The position numbers were made by a program, and so were the translations under genes. A stretch of DNA of 64,000 nucleotides from Campylobacter cuniculorum DSM 23162 = LMG 24588 (lineage in GTDB: Bacteria; Campylobacterota; Campylobacteria; Campylobacterales; Campylobacteraceae). The notes under the pieces are model-generated. The model was not told the DNA's origin, did not search any database, and saw only the letters and a program-made list of their open reading frames with translations. Shown here one piece after another: positions 44,647-55,211 of the stretch (its first letter is position 1; every line of letters starts with the position of its first letter). The DNA lies in the NCBI RefSeq assembly GCF_002104335.1, contig NZ_CP020867.1, positions 62,001 through 126,000 on the forward strand. The letters are read 5' to 3'.

Positions 44647-46869
44647 ATGAAAGATACTATAAATATTCACTCTATTCTTCATAATCTTGATTTTAAAAAT
44701 ATAAAGCAAAAAATTGAAAATATCATTCAACATAAAGAGCCAGAAAAACTCATCGTTATAGCTCCCAATGCTTTTATAGCACAACGTATTTCTGATTTGC
44801 TTAAATATAATGATAGCAAAAAAGAAAAATTTAAATTTTATACTTGGGAAAATATCGATTTTAATACTCTTTTTGATAAAGAAATTGAAATGAGTTTGGA
44901 AACTAAAACACAAATAAAGAAGAAAGATTTTAAAATCACCATACCTATACAATACCTTAAAAATGAAGCTCATTCAAATCCTTTGGTGAAGTTTTATAAG
45001 GCAGTGGTAAATGATTCAAATACTAGAAGAATGATTGCTTATGAACATTCTAGAATTTCAGAAGCGTTGATAATCAAGAGACAAGATGAAATAACTAAAC
45101 AATTTACTTGTTTTCCAGAAGATAACAGAACAGTTTCGTTGGCATGTCATTATGTCAATGGAGAATCTGATACATTAGAAAAAATGTTAAAACAATACCA
45201 ACACCCTACTTTTCAGCTTTGTTTTACACTATTATTAAAACAAAGCAATTTGTGGGGTAAAGAAAATATTAGCAAAGAAGAGGCAGAAAAAAATCAAGCT
45301 TTTATCTATCTTAATAAACTTTGCGATGATATCAAAAATGATCTTGCATTACTTAGTCAAAAAAATATCTTTGCTAAAGAAGATAAGCAAAAATTTGAAA
45401 AAATCCTTGATGATACTTTTGATGAAATCAAAAAGAATTTAATTAAAGTCCTAGAAGATGGAGACAAAGATAAAACAAGAACCCTTTGGCTAATAGGTAT
45501 AACCATAGCAACAGTTATTGTAGGTATTGTCATAGGTATTGCCACTCTTAGAACAGGTACTTTGGCTGTGGTAGCGACTTTAGGGGCAGTAGCTTTTGAT
45601 ATTGGGATGGGTATTAATGATATTATAGATTATGAAGAAGAATTAGAAAAAATGGAAGCAAGTAAATTTTATCTTCCTTTTGTAGTGCCCCTTATGAAAA
45701 CTTTATTTGAGGATATTTCTTATATTAGTGCTCTTTGCTCAACGCAACTTTATTCTTGTATGATTTTTTATGATAATAAATTTTTGGATTTAAGTGCAAT
45801 TGATTTTTCATGTTTTTTTAAAAAAGGCAAAGATATGCTTAATCAAAATACTCATATTATAGAAGGAGAATGTGATCAAGATTTAAAATGTCGTATTCTT
45901 CAAAATTTTGGTATCACTACAGACAAGCCAACGCAAACAAAAGAAAAAAAACAAGATGAGTTAGGAAATATCAGCACTCTTCATACTTTTAATCCTAATA
46001 TTAATGATTTTTCAAAAAATTATCAATGTGCTTTAGATCTTTATGAAGAACAAGATAAAGATTTTAAAAATTTTGTGTTTGTAGAACAGCCTCAATTCTT
46101 ATCAAGAGGTTTAGCAAAACTTATCAAAAATGACATCTCAAAAGGCAATGCAAGCTCTAAACAAAATAAAAACTATCTTTTAATCTCACAAGCACCACAC
46201 AATACTATGGTAAATTTAAGTCAAAGTATTACCGAAGAGATCTTTAATACAAATATTGTAAGACCTGAAGCTCCAAAAGATCAAACACAAATAGATTATA
46301 GCAAATACGATCTTGAACAAGATGAAGATTCTAAAGAATTTGTTTTGCAACTTTCTCCTTTTGTAAAAGAAAGTGCCACTGAAGCTAAAGCTCTTAAAGA
46401 ATGGTTTAAGAAAAAAAACAATAATGTAAAATTAAAAGAAATAGCCAGTCATTTCTTAAGTGCAGAATATAAAAAAAATATTGAAAATATTGAAAAAAAA
46501 ATCAAAGAAAATCAAAAAAATCTTTATAAAACACTTTTGGATAATTTAACCCTTAAATCTTTTAATAAAAATCATCCTGATGGTCGGCTAAAGTTTTTGC
46601 CTATAGAGCAAATTTTACAAATTGGACTCATAATAGCTAGTGCAAAAATACAAAAGATTCCTATAAAAATCACATCTTCGCATTACTCTAACGATCACAA
46701 TATCGATCTAAAAGAACTTAGCGAACTTTTTTATAAAATAGCTACAGATAAAGCTTTTTTAGAACAACTTAACAATAAACTTCAAATAGGTGATATAGAA
46801 ATAGATCTTAGTGAAGATTATAAAAGCGTAGATGATTTTATTTTAAAAAATATTATCCCTAAGGAATAA
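44647..46869 (+). CDS. Large T6SS-associated protein, N-terminal part up to an in-frame TAA
   Basis: A 740-residue protein of unrecognised family. It has a mixed helical N-terminus and a Lys/Glu-rich stretch. A pair of hydrophobic segments at about residues 278-325 (LIGITIATVIVGIVIGIA, then AVVATLGAVAFDIGMGI) is the only membrane region, like the hairpin of pore-forming toxins. The TAA at 46867 is followed in the same frame by 500 more open codons, so the original gene was most likely 1,240 codons long. It is an effector candidate by position only. Confidence 0.6.
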   Translation: MKDTINIHSILHNLDFKNIKQKIENIIQHKEPEKLIVIAPNAFIAQRISDLLKYNDSKKEKFKFYTWENIDFNTLFDKEIEMSLETKTQIKKKDFKITIPIQYLKNEAHSNPLVKFYKAVVNDSNTRRMIAYEHSRISEALIIKRQDEITKQFTCFPEDNRTVSLACHYVNGESDTLEKMLKQYQHPTFQLCFTLLLKQSNLWGKENISKEEAEKNQAFIYLNKLCDDIKNDLALLSQKNIFAKEDKQKFEKILDDTFDEIKKNLIKVLEDGDKDKTRTLWLIGITIATVIVGIVIGIATLRTGTLAVVATLGAVAFDIGMGINDIIDYEEELEKMEASKFYLPFVVPLMKTLFEDISYISALCSTQLYSCMIFYDNKFLDLSAIDFSCFFKKGKDMLNQNTHIIEGECDQDLKCRILQNFGITTDKPTQTKEKKQDELGNISTLHTFNPNINDFSKNYQCALDLYEEQDKDFKNFVFVEQPQFLSRGLAKLIKNDISKGNASSKQNKNYLLISQAPHNTMVNLSQSITEEIFNTNIVRPEAPKDQTQIDYSKYDLEQDEDSKEFVLQLSPFVKESATEAKALKEWFKKKNNNVKLKEIASHFLSAEYKKNIENIEKKIKENQKNLYKTLLDNLTLKSFNKNHPDGRLKFLPIEQILQIGLIIASAKIQKIPIKITSSHYSNDHNIDLKELSELFYKIATDKAFLEQLNNKLQIGDIEIDLSEDYKSVDDFILKNIIPKE

Positions 46870-48369
46870 CTAGATTCTGCTTATGATGAAAACAATTTTA
46901 AAAATTTACGCCGTGAAATTTTGAAAAAAGCTTTTGAAGATTTTATCTCTTCTCTTGTCCCTTTTGCGGATGGTTTTGAAAAGGCTTTTGCGAAATTAGC
47001 ACTTATATTTGCACTCACTAGTATTGCTGTTATAGTTAAAAATAAAGAACTGATTAAAAATCTTTCTTTACTTGGTAAAAATTTTAGCTCTATGTTGAGT
47101 AAAAAAGAATTAGCTAAAGGCTTTTTGCAAGATTTTTTAAAATTGAATGCAAAAGATCTAAAAACAGCAGGTAAAGAAATTCTCGATAGTTTTCATCCAA
47201 GTTTGGCTCTTTTGTTGGCTTTAAAGGAAGATTATAAAATTTTAAAAAATAATAAAGAATTTGTAAAAAAACTTTCACATTTTAGAATCGATGAAAATGT
47301 TATCAAAGATACGGTTGATAATTTACATTCTGACTCGAAAAAAAGATTGAATACAAACAAGAAAATAGAAGGACATCTTTTTACTTATGTAGATTTAGAA
47401 GGCGGTGAAGATAAAATAAAAGCGAGTGCATACACTAGAAGAAAAGGGGTAATGCAAGATTTAGGCTTTTATCATAGAATGCGTTTTTTCAAAACTTTAG
47501 CCTCTCCAAAAGAATTGGCTACAAGTGTTGGCATAAGTGCTATTAGCAGTATAGCTAAATATATTGCTAATGATGTATATAAAACCCTTACTCAAAATTT
47601 GCTTGCAGAATATGAAGATATATTTTTCCTTAATCTCGAAAGACATCACCGCCCTTATGCTACGATAAGAAATGAATTTTTAAGCTATCCTTTAGCCCTG
47701 CATTCAAATTTTGCTTCTTATAATTTTTCCACAGCCTTATTTGGCTCAAGACTTGAAGCACTTTCTTTAGAAATTTTTCCAAATATTATGCTTTATTCTT
47801 CAACATATAAAAAAGTAAGGCAAGAATTTAGCACTTCAGCAGTTTATACCATAAGAGAAATGGTGGTTAAAAAACTTCTTTCTTATATAGTGCCTGATGA
47901 ATTAAGAGGAGGACTCGATGATAAAAGCTTTATGCAAAAAATTTTACAAAGACACATTACAAAGGAGGATATTGTGAAACAATATTATTTAGATGAAAAT
48001 TTCATCCACGAAAATTTAGATATTCCTCAAAAGGAAATAAAACGAGCTTTAATTGAAAAATTTAAAAGCAGTAACGATGATAAAGATAGTGTTTTAAAAG
48101 CTTATAATGAACTCATCAAAATTCTTTCTGAAGTGATAAGTGGAAATCTAAATGCCAAAGGCAAACAAATACTTTCTAGTCTTAAAATCATAGGCAAAAA
48201 TAATATCAAGGCTTTATATGTTGGAATTAATGATGAAAATAGTGAAGATGATAGTCTATTAAATAAAAATATAGAAATAAGCCAACAAGATAAGAATAAA
48301 ACTTCTGAAAAACGCCCACCTTTTTTAGGCAGACTAGCCACCACTATCATAGCAGAAAGGACTTATTAA
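46870..48369 (+). pseudogene. C-terminal part of the large protein, behind the in-frame stop
   Basis: In-frame continuation of the preceding gene: after TAA it reads LDSAYDENNFKNLRREIL and stays open to 48369. The first possible start is TTG at 46921 (482 residues) and has no ribosome binding site, so independent translation is doubtful. Near residue 200 of this part there is a weakly hydrophobic segment (ATSVGISAISSIAKYIA). The stop overlaps the following lipoprotein gene by one base (TAATG). Either a recent nonsense mutation, a sequencing error or read-through. Confidence 0.65.
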
Positions 48370-50111
48370 TGAATAAATTATTTTTAGCCACCTTACTTAT
48401 TTTTACCCTAAATGCTTGCAAAGGAGAGGATATGAACGATAAAGATATTAAAATGGTCCATACACCTAATGGAGGAGGTATAAAACTCAATACAAAAACC
48501 AATGAATTTTTATTCAATCAGCGAAAAAAACCCACTGGCAAATACACCCAAGAATACACCAAAGCTCTTTTAGAAGCTGTTCATATAGTCGATAATTCTC
48601 CTTATAAAAAATCTTATGAGCCTAAGTATTTAGATCCAGAATTTCATACAGGACAAAAATCCACTCTAGTGGAATTTAAAGATTGGCAAAAGATTTATTT
48701 AAAAGATCCTATAAAAGGAGCGATTGCTCCTTGGACTAAAGCAGAAAAAGCTTATTTTCATTCTTTAGATGGAGAAGGAAGGTATAATTATTTAGTAAAA
48801 AGAAGTGGCTTAGTATGCACTCCTGTAGATTTAAAAGATAGCACTTTAACAAGACCTAAAAGACCTAAAGAAAAAAGATTTATAAATGCTTATGAGCAAG
48901 GTATGAAAGATTATAAAGAAGCTAAGAGATTAGATTATAAAGGATATGATCTTTTTCAAAAAGCCATTAAGAATTTAAGCTATGCTTATGAAGAGGGTAA
49001 AGATTATAAAGCAGGACTTGCTTTAGCAGAACTTGGATATTCAAAAGATTATTTTAGAGCTATTATAGGTAAATTAGATCAAGATGAAAATAATGAAGCT
49101 TTATTGGATAAATTGATTAATGAATTTTTAAAGGCTAATTATAGAAGTATAAGGATTTATGAAGAACTTATAGAAAAGTATGACTTAGGGGATGCTTATT
49201 GGGGTTTGTATGTTTATTCGCGTAAGATAGAAGATACAGTATTTGATGATAGATTTTATTTTGTTCAGCTTGAAGATAGCAGTGAAGAGCTTTATAAAAA
49301 TGCTTTTGAACATGGAGCTTATGGAGCTTTTGGTGCTAAGGCAAATACTATATATTCTGATCTAATTGCAGGAGAATATCAACTTTGCTTAGGTATCTTG
49401 GGTAATAAAAAGGCTTTTTATGATGCAGCCATAGGGCTTAGTGATTCTGGTTTAAAATCAAGAGGCTTTCAAGCTCTTTGGCTTGGAGTGCAATTAGGAG
49501 ATAAAAAATGTTTAGAAAGATTGTATCATCCTTTATATGGAATACATAAAAATCCTTTAAAACAACAACTCATCAAAGACTTTGCTAAAAATCCTCCTTA
49601 TGATAAATACGGAATGCTTCCTTTCTTAGATGAGTTAATCTCTACAGAATGGATTATAGATTCAAATGAATATGATTTTATTAGTGATGTCGATAATGGT
49701 GTAATGAGAACATTCTTAAATGAAATCGATGAAGGCAAAATAAAAGATCCAAGAGATGTGGATTCTACTCCTGAAAGTAGATGGGAATTCGATAAATATT
49801 TAACTGGCAACAAGACCGGCTTTGTAAGAGCTTATAGTTATGATATACCCAATCACTGGAGTGAAGCAGATGTAGAAATTTATTTAGAAGAGCTTTATTT
49901 ACAAGCCAAACTCGCAGCCCTAACTCCTCCTCAAGGTTATCCTAATGCCCCTTATTATTTCACACCTGAAAGACTAGAATGGATTTATAAAAAAGGAGAC
50001 TTAGATGCTAAACTTGATCCAAGAATCCCAGCTATTTATAGAGCTAACTTTCCTGAAGAGCTTAGAGCTAAGATACAAGCCTATGCTAAAGAGCATAATA
50101 TAAAAGAATGA
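48369..50111 (+). CDS. Lipoprotein with Sel1/DUF6396-like region, putative immunity protein
   Basis: A 580-residue lipoprotein: the signal peptide ends in LNAC (Cys17). The middle part has helical Sel1-like units (AYEEGKDYKAGLALAELGY; AFEHGAYGAFGAKAN). The C-terminal part (PNHWSEADVEIYLEELY) fits T6SS-linked lipoproteins of the DUF6396 kind. Translational coupling to the large gene suggests that it is the partner, probably the immunity protein, of that product. It ends four bases from the convergent tagH stop. Confidence 0.6.
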   Translation: MNKLFLATLLIFTLNACKGEDMNDKDIKMVHTPNGGGIKLNTKTNEFLFNQRKKPTGKYTQEYTKALLEAVHIVDNSPYKKSYEPKYLDPEFHTGQKSTLVEFKDWQKIYLKDPIKGAIAPWTKAEKAYFHSLDGEGRYNYLVKRSGLVCTPVDLKDSTLTRPKRPKEKRFINAYEQGMKDYKEAKRLDYKGYDLFQKAIKNLSYAYEEGKDYKAGLALAELGYSKDYFRAIIGKLDQDENNEALLDKLINEFLKANYRSIRIYEELIEKYDLGDAYWGLYVYSRKIEDTVFDDRFYFVQLEDSSEELYKNAFEHGAYGAFGAKANTIYSDLIAGEYQLCLGILGNKKAFYDAAIGLSDSGLKSRGFQALWLGVQLGDKKCLERLYHPLYGIHKNPLKQQLIKDFAKNPPYDKYGMLPFLDELISTEWIIDSNEYDFISDVDNGVMRTFLNEIDEGKIKDPRDVDSTPESRWEFDKYLTGNKTGFVRAYSYDIPNHWSEADVEIYLEELYLQAKLAALTPPQGYPNAPYYFTPERLEWIYKKGDLDAKLDPRIPAIYRANFPEELRAKIQAYAKEHNIKE

Positions 50112-50115
50112 AGAA

Positions 50116-51015
50116 TCACTCAAAATCTTTAATATACTTTTCCAATGCTTTTAGGGTAAGATTCTCAAAAAGAATCTTATCTTCTTTAATATTGTTTTGT
50201 ATAGCAGCTTCAAGATATTTAATAAACATATTTTCTTCCATTTCTTCAAAGATAGGAGTATATAATTCTTTTGCGATTAAGCTAAGGGCTAAAATATTGA
50301 TCAATCTTGTGGATTTGATTAAGGGTATATTATTAATAATACTTTCAAAATCTTTAATACTGATAGGAGAATAACCTTTATTTAATTTAGAGCTTTGTTG
50401 TTTTGTTTTAATATCTTTTAAATTTTTTACCAAACTTTTTAAAATATTTTCATATTCTAATGAATTTGGATTTTTTTGAATTATTTCTTTTAAAAAGCTG
50501 TCATCTGCCTTTTCTTCTTCGATAAACTTATAATTATTATTTTTTAAAATCTCTTTCAACTCTTCGTTTTTGTCAAAATTTATACTTGTTTTTCCTCTAG
50601 GCTTAATTTCAATTTCATCAAAATGATTGCGTTTTTCAATATCTTCTAAGTATTTTTTATTTTCTTTGATACTTTCTTCAATGCTTTTTGCATCCACAAA
50701 TCTAAATTCCAAATTACCGATTTTAAAAATATCGCCTATGCTGATTATTATTCCATAGCCACTTGGCATTCTAGAAAAGGACTTGTTATAATAAATGTCA
50801 GAATCTTCAAAAGCTGCAATTGTAAAAGATCCTTCTTCATAAGATACTATGGCATGGGTATTTTTGATTTGTTCTAGTTTATCTTGAATACGAAAAGTGC
50901 AATCATCACCACTTCCTATAGTTCCACCCTTTGTGTTAAATACAAATGTTTTAGAACCACTAATACATTCGTCATAATTCTCAATAACAATTCCTATTTC
51001 TTCTTTTTCTATCAT
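50116..51015 (-). CDS. tagH: FHA-domain protein TagH
   Basis: A 299-residue protein with an N-terminal forkhead-associated domain (GGTIGSGDDCTFRI, then a conserved Asn-Thr-His stretch KNTHAIV). These domains bind phosphothreonine and control T6SS activity together with a kinase. The remainder is Lys/Glu-rich and helical. It is coupled to tssM by ATGA. Confidence 0.85.
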   Translation of the reverse strand: MIEKEEIGIVIENYDECISGSKTFVFNTKGGTIGSGDDCTFRIQDKLEQIKNTHAIVSYEEGSFTIAAFEDSDIYYNKSFSRMPSGYGIIISIGDIFKIGNLEFRFVDAKSIEESIKENKKYLEDIEKRNHFDEIEIKPRGKTSINFDKNEELKEILKNNNYKFIEEEKADDSFLKEIIQKNPNSLEYENILKSLVKNLKDIKTKQQSSKLNKGYSPISIKDFESIINNIPLIKSTRLINILALSLIAKELYTPIFEEMEENMFIKYLEAAIQNNIKEDKILFENLTLKALEKYIKDFE

Positions 51016-54000
51016 TGTTTATTTACTCCTGTGATATTTTCTACTATTTTAAGATTATTTAGAATATAAACTATATTATCTAAATCACTAGCACCGTTAA
51101 TAATTTCAAAGTCAAAATATAAGTTTTTATTATTGTTAAATATAATGCTGTATGTAGAATTATTTTTATTATCTTTTATAAACTTATACCATGCCCATTC
51201 TCCTTTATATGATTTTGTATAATTTAAATTAGGATTAGAGTAATTATAGGCTGTAAAATTTAAACTTGTTCCATTATTGAATTTTTCTGCTACAATTTGT
51301 AGAGTTTGATTAAGAGTGTGATCGTATTGAATATTTCTATTATCATAGCCAAGCTTTACAAAGGAAAAATCCGCACTTAAATCAAGGCTTTGAATAGTAA
51401 AATTAACTTTTATATTATCATCGGCATTTAGTATGAGACTTGAGAGATTGCCTGCATTGGTGATAAAATCTAAAAATTCTTTAGAGAAATTTAATTTTGA
51501 AGCAAATTGAGAATTAATAGAATAGTTATTTTTTCTTTTTACTAAAACATTGTTCAAGTATTTTTTATAAAAACTATTTAATATCCCATTTCTTCCAAAA
51601 AATGTTTTAAAACTATCCATACTAAGATCTGCTACACTCTCCTCATTAAAAGGATAATATGGTGCAATATCATTAATAAATGGATTATACACTTCATTAA
51701 TCCAAGCAGTATTAAATAAAGAAATACCATGATTTTCTATAAAATTCCACGAATAATTAGAAAGCTGACTATAATATCTTTCTAAATCATTAGGTAATTT
51801 TTTTATGTTCATTTGAAATACAGCAAAAGGATCATTAGCGTCTTTATTGCCTCCAAGAGCATATGAAATTTTTTCTTCGGCACTTTGGTTATTATTGGTG
51901 CTAAAATCTATAATTTTATTGGACACATTTGTAATATTTGTATTAAGAATATCTAATATTTTTTCATCATCAGTGCCTTTATCCACTTCTATATTACCAA
52001 CACTTAAAAGTGTATTTTTGTTTACAAGCTTATGATATTGTGTGAAAGCATTGCTTACTCCAATAAAATTTGATCTAATTTCTCCAGCATTTAATCCTAA
52101 ATTGTAGGCTTGAGTCAGTAAAACTGCATCATTTAAATTTGTATTAGAACTAACAATTTTTAATAAAGAATATAAGGGGTTTTCTTTTTTTGATAAGATA
52201 TTAAGCTCATTAAGCATTGCCTCTTTGGTATTATACTTAACAGGCTGCAATGAAGCGAGTAGATTTTGCCAAGCATTTTGGTATTCACTTAAATATAATT
52301 TTAAAATACCCATAGTCAAAGTGTTTTTATTTTCTTTAAAATTGCTATCTAACATCCAAGATTCAATATTGATTGCGGTGTCAACTTGTTGATTTAAATC
52401 CTCTAAAAAGCCCATCATACCAACTTTTGTATATATTTTATCTATAGAAGTTATTTGAGGATTATTTGAAAATACACTATTTGCAACAAAACCTAAATCC
52501 TCTTTTATAAGATATTTTTCTTTAGGTTTGTCGCTATTTAAAAAATTAAGAAGAATGTAAATTCTTTGAGTTCTACTTATACTCTCAAGTTTTCTTTTTC
52601 CTATATTTATACTGTTTTCATCTTCTGTAAAAGATTTAAGATTAAATTGTTTAAGCTCATCCACCCCTTCTAGAAAGTCATCTTTAGAGATTGAATACTT
52701 ACTTAAAGTATTCCAATTCTCGTTAATCCAAATTTTTAGTATTTCTTTATTAAAATATTTTTGCTCAAACAAAGATCTATACATATATAAGGTTTTGATT
52801 AAATTTTCTTTATTTGTATCGGTAAGTAAAGTATATTCCATTTCTTTTAATAAAGTATTTTTTAACACATCTTCATTCAGTTTATAATAAAGTTGTTTAG
52901 CTTCTTTAAATCCTTTATATGAGAGATTAAGATTTAAATATTGAAATATATTATTATCTTGCCAAAGTTCAGGATAAGTATTTAAAATATTTCTCAATTC
53001 AACTAAGAAGTCAGCTTTTTGTTTAATATTTAAATTTTGATAATCTTGATCTTTAAGAAGCGATTGTAAAGATCTTAAGGTGTTTTGGCTTTTTTCGAAT
53101 TCTTTATTGTTTTTACTTATAAAATAAGAAGATATAGTATATGTTCCAAAGCTTATGATTAAAATCATAATTAAAAAAGATAATTTTTTGGGATAAGATT
53201 TCATAGTGCTTAAAGAATAATCTGTAAAAATTAAATCTTCAAGCAATGATTTAACAAAATAGCTTTGTTTATTATGTATAATACTAGATTTTGATAATAC
53301 TTTTTTGCAGTTATATTTCTCACATATGGCATCGAGTAAGAAATTTCTAGGAATATTTTCTTGATAGGCACTAACAAAGTAAATTCCTCTAAGATAAGAA
53401 TTATTTTTAAGCTTGTTTTCTTCTTGCATTTCCAAAATAAAAGTCTTTGCTAATGCAAATAAATTATCAAGTTGTTTTAAAAATAAGTAGCTTTTATTTT
53501 TATTTTCTATATTATAAATATGGGAATTTTTACTCATCAAAGAACATAATAATGAATCACTTAATTCTTTAAATTCATTATTTAAAAATTCTTCACTTAA
53601 GATTTTATCAAAAGATAATCCTAAAATTCTATCTGAAATTTTTTTATCGAAAATATCAAAATACTCTTTCATACCTTCGATCAAGTCGAGTTTTGAAAAA
53701 ACTATATAGATAGGCAGCTTTAAATTCAAAGTTTTTTCACATTCATTTACTCTTTTTGTTAGATATCTAATAAGATTTTTGGAATACTCCTTAGGATTAT
53801 TTAAGAAAATTACAGTGTCGACAACTAAAATAATTCCATTTAGTTTGCTATGAAAAAAATTTTTATTGAGAAAAGTAAGGAATTTTTTCCATATATTTTT
53901 TTTAATTAAAAAATCTCTATTTTTATCTATATCATCTTCGGGTATTTCGTCGCTACTTGTAGGCTTAAAAAATTCTTCTTGTGAAAAGTAGTTTCCTTCT

Positions 54001-54539
54001 GTATCTAACAAAGCACCTTTTTTTGATACATAAAGTGCAAAATTTCTAGTAGACTTATGGAATTTTTTATAAGACTCTAAACTATCGCTAAGTGGATATT
54101 CGATGTCAGAATAATTAATAAAAGTGCTTTTTCCAGCTCCTTCATTTCCTATGATGATAATTAAAGGTAAATTTTTTGTTTTTAAATCATTCTTCCATGT
54201 TTCTTTGGCATCTTTAAGAGATAAAAAGAAATTTCTTTTAGATTTGTAAATGAACTCATCAGCTTCTTTTTTTAGGTCTTTAAATTTTAATCTTTTTTCG
54301 CTTTTAAAAAAAGATATAAAATTTATAATAGGCTTTAATAAAAAAAACAAAAAAACAATAAGCCAAATTATCAAGATAATACTAAATCTTAAAAATGAAC
54401 TACTAAAAATATATATGTCATTAAAAGCTACTAAAGAACCCCAAAACCAAAATAAAATACTAAAAAGAAAAATACAACAAAGCAAAAAAGCAGTTATAAA
54501 TAATCTTGATTTCATAAAATCAAATATTTTTTTAAACAT
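51012..54539 (-). CDS. tssM: T6SS inner-membrane protein TssM (IcmF-like)
   Basis: The large membrane-complex subunit, 1,175 residues. It has two N-terminal membrane segments (about residues 14-33 and 48-68) and a cytosolic NTPase domain with Walker A IGNEGAGKST and GIILVVDTV. A third membrane segment follows near residue 460 (LSFLIMILIISFGTYTI), and then a long periplasmic domain that contacts TssJ. Of two adjacent ATG codons the second (54539) has the better spacing to AAGGAG. Confidence 0.93.
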   Translation of the reverse strand: MFKKIFDFMKSRLFITAFLLCCIFLFSILFWFWGSLVAFNDIYIFSSSFLRFSIILIIWLIVFLFFLLKPIINFISFFKSEKRLKFKDLKKEADEFIYKSKRNFFLSLKDAKETWKNDLKTKNLPLIIIIGNEGAGKSTFINYSDIEYPLSDSLESYKKFHKSTRNFALYVSKKGALLDTEGNYFSQEEFFKPTSSDEIPEDDIDKNRDFLIKKNIWKKFLTFLNKNFFHSKLNGIILVVDTVIFLNNPKEYSKNLIRYLTKRVNECEKTLNLKLPIYIVFSKLDLIEGMKEYFDIFDKKISDRILGLSFDKILSEEFLNNEFKELSDSLLCSLMSKNSHIYNIENKNKSYLFLKQLDNLFALAKTFILEMQEENKLKNNSYLRGIYFVSAYQENIPRNFLLDAICEKYNCKKVLSKSSIIHNKQSYFVKSLLEDLIFTDYSLSTMKSYPKKLSFLIMILIISFGTYTISSYFISKNNKEFEKSQNTLRSLQSLLKDQDYQNLNIKQKADFLVELRNILNTYPELWQDNNIFQYLNLNLSYKGFKEAKQLYYKLNEDVLKNTLLKEMEYTLLTDTNKENLIKTLYMYRSLFEQKYFNKEILKIWINENWNTLSKYSISKDDFLEGVDELKQFNLKSFTEDENSINIGKRKLESISRTQRIYILLNFLNSDKPKEKYLIKEDLGFVANSVFSNNPQITSIDKIYTKVGMMGFLEDLNQQVDTAINIESWMLDSNFKENKNTLTMGILKLYLSEYQNAWQNLLASLQPVKYNTKEAMLNELNILSKKENPLYSLLKIVSSNTNLNDAVLLTQAYNLGLNAGEIRSNFIGVSNAFTQYHKLVNKNTLLSVGNIEVDKGTDDEKILDILNTNITNVSNKIIDFSTNNNQSAEEKISYALGGNKDANDPFAVFQMNIKKLPNDLERYYSQLSNYSWNFIENHGISLFNTAWINEVYNPFINDIAPYYPFNEESVADLSMDSFKTFFGRNGILNSFYKKYLNNVLVKRKNNYSINSQFASKLNFSKEFLDFITNAGNLSSLILNADDNIKVNFTIQSLDLSADFSFVKLGYDNRNIQYDHTLNQTLQIVAEKFNNGTSLNFTAYNYSNPNLNYTKSYKGEWAWYKFIKDNKNNSTYSIIFNNNKNLYFDFEIINGASDLDNIVYILNNLKIVENITGVNKQ

Positions 54540-54626
54540 CATTACTCCTTATTAAAGTAAAAACAAATAAATATTAATATCAAATATGCAAATATTTTGC
54601 AAAAATTTAATAGATTAAGATTAAAA

Positions 54627-54663
54627 TGATACAATTTTGAATGTTAAAAAAAATTAAAGGAGG
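54627..54663 (+). promoter_or_regulatory. Promoter and strong ribosome binding site of hcp
   Basis: TGATACAAT (54627-54635) is an extended -10 element. AAAGGAGG (54656-54663) is a near-perfect ribosome binding site six bases before the ATG, fitting the very high Hcp output. The 130-base spacer is shared with the divergent tssM. Confidence 0.65.
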
Positions 54664-54669
54664 TTTTTT

Positions 54670-55185
54670 ATGGCTGAACCAGCGTTTATAAGAATTGAAG
54701 GTTCCACACAAGGTTTGATTTCAAGTGGTGCATCTACTGAAGCGAGTATTGGCAATAGATATAAATCGGGTCATGAAGATGAAATCATGGCTCAAGAGGT
54801 ATCTCATATCGTAACCGTGCCTGTTGATCAGCAAAGTGGACAACCTTCTGGACAAAGAGTTCATAAGCCTTTTTCTTTTACTTGCTCATTAAATAAATCT
54901 GTGCCTTTGTTATATAATGCACTTACCAAAGGAGAAAGACTTCCAACAGTCGAGGTTCATTGGTTTAGAACCGCAACAAGTGGCGGATCTGAACATTTTT
55001 TTACTACAAAATTGGAAGATGCAATTATTACAAATATTGAATTAATAATGCCAAATGCACAAGAGTCAAGTAATCATGATAAAACCGAGCTTTTAAAAGT
55101 TTCAATGAGCTATAGAAAAATAGTTTGGGAACATACTGCTGCTGGAACTAGCGGAAGCGATGATTGGAGAGAAGGTAAAGCTTAA
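54670..55185 (+). CDS. hcp: Hcp (TssD), T6SS inner tube protein
   Basis: Forms stacked hexamer rings of the T6SS tube and is found outside active cells. The 171-residue protein shows the family patterns FIRIEGSTQG, GRVHKPF-like RVHKPFSFTCSLNKSVPLL, and the late EHFFTTKLEDAIIT. It stands alone between divergent tssM and the decayed mobile DNA. Confidence 0.97.
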   Translation: MAEPAFIRIEGSTQGLISSGASTEASIGNRYKSGHEDEIMAQEVSHIVTVPVDQQSGQPSGQRVHKPFSFTCSLNKSVPLLYNALTKGERLPTVEVHWFRTATSGGSEHFFTTKLEDAIITNIELIMPNAQESSNHDKTELLKVSMSYRKIVWEHTAAGTSGSDDWREGKA

Positions 55186-55211
55186 TTGTAATTTATCTTA
55201 AAAAATCCTGA

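Noticed and set aside
46861-46875. Programmed read-through at TAA-CTAG
   Set aside because: A stop followed by CTAG promotes read-through in animals, but no such role is known in bacteria. A plain nonsense mutation explains the site better.
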